Below, one piece after another: positions 5,245 to 6,296 of a stretch of 6,296 bases of DNA. The DNA comes from Solirubrobacteraceae bacterium (GTDB lineage Bacteria > Actinomycetota > Thermoleophilia > Solirubrobacterales > Solirubrobacteraceae). Where the stretch lies: NCBI GenBank assembly GCA_025935735.1, contig JAICUS010000369.1, positions 1 to 6,296 of the forward strand. The letters are read 5' to 3'. The notes under the pieces were generated by a model that was not told the origin of the DNA, ran no database searches, and was given only the letters and a program-made list of their open reading frames with translations. Numbering within the stretch: position 1 is the first letter of the stretch; each line of letters starts with the position of its first letter. The position numbers and the translations under genes were made by a program.

Positions 5245-5981
5245 GCCGAGCGCCTCGCCTTCCGGTAGTCGCGGTGCAGCATCGCGATGAAGTCGATGCT
5301 GATCTCCTTGGGGCAGGCCGCCTCGCACTCGCGGTGGTTGGTGCAGGAGCCGAACCAGGACTCCATCTCCTCGACCATGGCGAGCGTGCGCCGGTGGCGC
5401 TCCGGCTGGCCCTGGGGCAGCAGGTTCAGGTGGGCGACCTTGGCCGCGGTGAACAGCTGGCCGGCGCCGTTCGGGCAGGCCGCCACGCAGGCGCCGCAGC
5501 CGATGCAGGCGGCGGCGTCCATCGCCCGGTCGGAGTCGTCCTTGGGCACCGGGATGAGGTTCGCGTCCGGCGCCGAGCCGGTCGGCGCGGTGATGAAGCC
5601 GCCGGCCTGGATGATCCGGTCGAAGGCCGAGCGGTCGACCACCAGGTCCTTGACCAGCGGGAAGCCGCGCGAGCGGAACGGCTCGACCACCACCGTCTCG
5701 CCGTCGCGGAAGCGGCGCAGGTGCAGCTGGCAGGTGGCCGTGCCGCGCTGCGGGCCGTGCGGCTGGCCGTCGATCATCAGCCCGCAGGAGCCGCAGATGC
5801 CCTCGCGGCAGTCGGAGTCGAACGCCACCGGCTCGTCCCCGCCGGCGATCAGCTGCTCATTCAGGACGTCGAGCAGCTCGAGGAACGACATCTCCTCGGT
5901 CAGCCCGTCGACCTCGTAGGTGGCGAAGTCGCCGGGCGCCTCGGGGCCGGCCTGGCGCCAGATCCGCAGTGTCAGCCTCAC
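5241..5981 (-). CDS. sdhB: Succinate dehydrogenase / fumarate reductase iron-sulfur subunit
   Basis: A 246-residue SdhB that carries electrons from the SdhA flavin to the quinone site through three iron-sulfur clusters on the inner face of the membrane. The N-terminal ferredoxin domain binds [2Fe-2S] by Cys58, Cys63 and Cys66 (CREGICGSC) and Cys84 (TATC). The C-terminal domain has [12 protein letters not shown] (Cys159, 162, 165, 169) and [12 protein letters not shown] (Cys213, 219, 223). By family precedent, 159/162/165/223 hold [4Fe-4S] and 169/213/219 hold [3Fe-4S]. All ligands are present, so it should be functional. The GTG start at 5981 overlaps the sdhA stop as GTGA, with GGAG (5991-5988) six bases upstream; an upstream frame extension to 6179 is the shadow of sdhA and was dropped. 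Its short length and [17 protein letters not shown] style resemble the non-classical Sdh of actinobacteria. Downstream it overlaps the 113-residue gene. Confidence 0.96.
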   Translation of the reverse strand: MRLTLRIWRQAGPEAPGDFATYEVDGLTEEMSFLELLDVLNEQLIAGGDEPVAFDSDCREGICGSCGLMIDGQPHGPQRGTATCQLHLRRFRDGETVVVEPFRSRGFPLVKDLVVDRSAFDRIIQAGGFITAPTGSAPDANLIPVPKDDSDRAMDAAACIGCGACVAACPNGAGQLFTAAKVAHLNLLPQGQPERHRRTLAMVEEMESWFGSCTNHRECEAACPKEISIDFIAMLHRDYRKARRSA

Positions 5982-6296
5982 GCGTAGCTCCGCTGGGTCG
6001 GCCGGACCTCCTGGAAGCGCAGCGCCTCCTTGTGCAGCACGGGCTCGCCGCCGGTGTGCTCCCAGGCGGAGACGTAAGTGAACGCCTCGTCGTCGCGCAG
6101 CGCCTCGCCGTCCGGCGTCTGGTGCTCCTCGCGGAAGTGGCAGCCGCAGGACTCCTGGCGCTGCAGGGCGTCGCGGCACATCAGCTGGGCGAGCTCGAAG
6201 AAGTCGTCCACCCGGCCCGCCTTCTCCAGCGACTGGTTGAGCGACTCGTCGTCGCCCAGCACGCGCACGCCGCCGCGGAACTCGCCGTGCAGCGCG
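5978..6296 (-). CDS. sdhA: Succinate dehydrogenase / fumarate reductase flavoprotein subunit, C-terminal part
   Basis: The frame is open to the right window edge; 105 residues remain before the TGA at 5978-5980. It covers the C-terminal helical (capping) region of SdhA/Frd[21 protein letters not shown], a helix with [19 protein letters not shown], then the [13 protein letters not shown] segment, where classical SdhA has the R-S-[RH]-G-A-H-x-R-x-D stretch after the catalytic centre, and a C-terminal tail ending QRSYA. The FAD-binding and active-site regions lie outside the window. The CGCHF form of the motif, with two cysteines, is typical in style of the non-classical SdhA found in some actinobacteria and Bacteroidetes. 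The enzyme oxidises succinate to fumarate at the inner membrane. The gene overlaps sdhB by GTGA, and the membrane anchor SdhC would be expected upstream, beyond 6296. Confidence 0.93.
   Translation of the reverse strand, partial: ALHGEFRGGVRVLGDDESLNQSLEKAGRVDDFFELAQLMCRDALQRQESCGCHFREEHQTPDGEALRDDEAFTYVSAWEHTGGEPVLHKEALRFQEVRPTQRSYA

Noticed and set aside
5232..5987. Plus-strand frames antisense to sdhB (about 250 and 210 codons)
   Set aside because: They are the complement of a gene with all eleven cluster cysteines in place, and show no recognisable domain.
5982..6179. N-terminal extension of sdhB to a start at 6179
   Set aside because: The extra 66 residues are an off-frame reading of sdhA. 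The GTG at 5981 with GGAG upstream and a GTGA overlap gives the normal SdhB length.
1..6296. Search for CRISPR arrays, tRNA/rRNA genes, insertion sequences, integrase or attachment sites
   Set aside because: I saw no regularly spaced repeats, no cloverleaf or rRNA-like sequence, no transposase motifs and no terminal inverted repeats. Composition is even across the window apart from the short AT-rich patch near 1600.

Overview
The window is GC-rich throughout, with almost every third codon position G or C, few AT-rich islands and several GTG starts. The genes look actinobacterial. The combination of a short SdhB, a small-lineage multi-pass membrane protein and overlapping GTGA/ATGA junctions fits a Solirubrobacterales/Thermoleophilia-type actinomycete, but that placement is inference from composition and protein style, not from a marker gene.

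Layout, from high to low coordinates, which is the direction most genes are read (minus strand). Positions 6296-4903 hold the distal part of a succinate dehydrogenase operon: the C-terminus of the flavoprotein SdhA (cut by the window edge), the complete iron-sulfur subunit SdhB, and an unrecognised 113-residue helical protein. The three are joined by two 4-base GTGA stop/start overlaps. Positions 4902-4839 are a compact promoter region with a CRP/FNR-type palindrome. Its centre lies exactly 41.5 bases upstream of the next ATG, and a TACCTT -10-like hexamer sits at -12 to -7, as expected for an activator-driven leaderless transcript. Positions 4838-2935 hold a 597-residue polytopic membrane protein with an extracytoplasmic beta-rich domain, overlapping by ATGA a 37-residue single-pass microprotein. 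Position 2905-1805 is an M24-family (Xaa-Pro-type) metallopeptidase with all five metal ligands, close enough (29 bases) to be in the same transcript.

Positions 1617-1847 on the plus strand carry a decayed MarR-family regulator: only its C-terminal helices survive, overlapping the 3' end of the peptidase gene. Next to it and divergent from it is a SRPBCC (START-like) protein gene (1610-1227), followed after 30 bases by an acyltransferase of the LPLAT family (1196-312). Positions 115-311 are non-coding and end with a two-tier hairpin just past the acyltransferase stop. Positions 1-114 are the C-terminus of an unidentified plus-strand gene.

Functionally, the right half is respiratory: succinate dehydrogenase and then a histidine-containing membrane protein/microprotein unit with its own CRP/FNR-like control. 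The left half is a small lipid-related neighbourhood (acyltransferase plus a lipid-binding-fold protein) that seems to have lost its divergent regulator. The least explained item is the promoter/membrane-protein/microprotein unit.
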